From: CAYXOX01 sp964466745 | GTDB taxonomy: Bacteria > Pseudomonadota > Alphaproteobacteria > Rhodobacterales > Rhodobacteraceae | Reading direction: 5' to 3' | DNA length: 5,233 nucleotides | NCBI GenBank assembly: GCA_964466745.1 | Contig: CAYXOX010000181.1 | Span: 1-5,233 of the forward strand | Shown here: in pieces, positions 4,886-5,233 of the stretch | How the letters are laid out: the number at the start of each line of letters is the position of its first letter | Numbering within the stretch: position 1 is the stretch's first letter | Position numbers and translations under genes: made by a program | The notes under the pieces: model-generated | Seen by the model: only the letters and a program-made list of their open reading frames with translations | Database searches by the model: none | What the model was told of the DNA's origin: nothing

Positions 4886-5233
4886 TTAAGCCCGAACGAG
4901 TTTCTCGTAGCCGTCCGCGATTTCCCTTGTCAGTGCGCCGACCTCGAAGCTGTAGGGTCCGATTTCTCCCACCGGGGTGACCTCGGCGGCGGTGCCCGTG
5001 AGCCAGCACTGCTCGAACCCCTCGAGTTCCTCGGGCATGATGTGGCGTTCGTGCACCTTCACCTGACGGTCCCGGAGCATCCCGATCACCGTCTGGCGGG
5101 TGATGCCGTTGAGGAAGCAGTCTGGATCGGGGGTGTGCACCTCGCCATCCTTCACGAAGAAGATGTTGGCGCCCGTCGCCTCGGCGACATAGCCGCGATA
5201 GTCGAACATCATCGCATCCGCGCAGCCCTTCGC
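4886..5233 (-). CDS. ilvE: Branched-chain amino acid aminotransferase, C-terminal part (5' end outside window)
   Basis: PLP-dependent class IV (fold type IV) aminotransferase, cytosolic; transfers the amino group between glutamate and the keto acids of leucine, isoleucine and valine. The frame is open to the right edge, so the Met codons at 5207–5212 are internal; 116 residues are visible, beginning AKGCADAMMFDYRGYVAEATG. Seen motifs: YVAEATGANIFFVKDG (15–30; Glu18 fits the glutamate that contacts the PLP ring nitrogen), FLNGITRQTVI with the GIT phosphate-contact turn, HERHIMPEELEGFEQCW, and TGTAAEVTPVGEIGPY, whose Gly-Thr-Ala turn also binds the cofactor phosphate. The Schiff-base lysine is outside the window. 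The EGFEQCWLTGTAAEVTPVG form is typical of alphaproteobacterial IlvE, which separates it from D-amino acid aminotransferase and 4-amino-4-deoxychorismate lyase of the same fold. Ends with TAA at 4888–4886; no frameshift. Confidence 0.95.
   Translation of the reverse strand, partial: AKGCADAMMFDYRGYVAEATGANIFFVKDGEVHTPDPDCFLNGITRQTVIGMLRDRQVKVHERHIMPEELEGFEQCWLTGTAAEVTPVGEIGPYSFEVGALTREIADGYEKLVRA

Noticed and set aside
4450..4980. 176-codon plus-strand frame opposite the small membrane protein and ilvE end
   Set aside because: It overlaps the certain ilvE coding end, has no Shine-Dalgarno, and its Arg/Ser-rich translation looks like a shadow, whereas the minus-strand frame has a ribosome binding site and a membrane segment.
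1..5233. CRISPR array, insertion sequence, prophage, tRNA or defence island
   Set aside because: No regularly spaced repeats, terminal inverted repeats, transposase or integrase motifs, tRNA cloverleaf or toxin-antitoxin-like pair was found; all large genes are housekeeping.

Overview
The window is high-GC bacterial DNA (by eye near 70% G+C) with tightly packed metabolic and envelope genes. Codon use, gene order (gltB–mtgA; GST-family gene–queG) and a GTATTT/CCAAGATGAA intergenic signature behind GC-rich hairpins suggest an alphaproteobacterium, most likely Rhodobacterales (Rhodobacteraceae/Paracoccaceae). That assignment is inference from family resemblance; no database search was possible.

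Layout, left to right. Positions 1–1181 (+) hold the C-terminal 392 residues of the glutamate synthase (GOGAT) large subunit, gltB, cut by the window edge. Thirty bases on, a GTG-initiated mtgA (1212–1973, +) encodes the monofunctional peptidoglycan glycosyltransferase and is probably co-transcribed with gltB. After a 227-bp spacer with no gene comes a glutathione S-transferase-family gene (2201–2866, +). It is followed by a two-hairpin terminator-like intergenic element whose 3' tail contains the start codon of queG (2945–3994, +), epoxyqueuosine reductase, the last step of queuosine synthesis. A 121-bp spacer with a G-run and a possible promoter leads to a 60-codon small gene of unknown function with a good ribosome binding site (4116–4298, +). 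From there the strand switches: a small single-pass membrane protein of unknown function (4350–4826, −) lies downstream of the C-terminal part of ilvE, branched-chain aminotransferase (4886–5233, −), cut by the right edge. The two blocks converge near 4299–4349.

Functionally these are housekeeping genes. GltB and IlvE are linked through glutamate: GOGAT makes it and IlvE uses it as amino donor for leucine, isoleucine and valine. MtgA builds glycan strands, and QueG finishes the tRNA wobble modification. I see no CRISPR array, prophage, insertion sequence, tRNA, rRNA or defence system. The parts least explained by known families are the two small uncharacterised proteins and the hairpin element that runs into the queG start.
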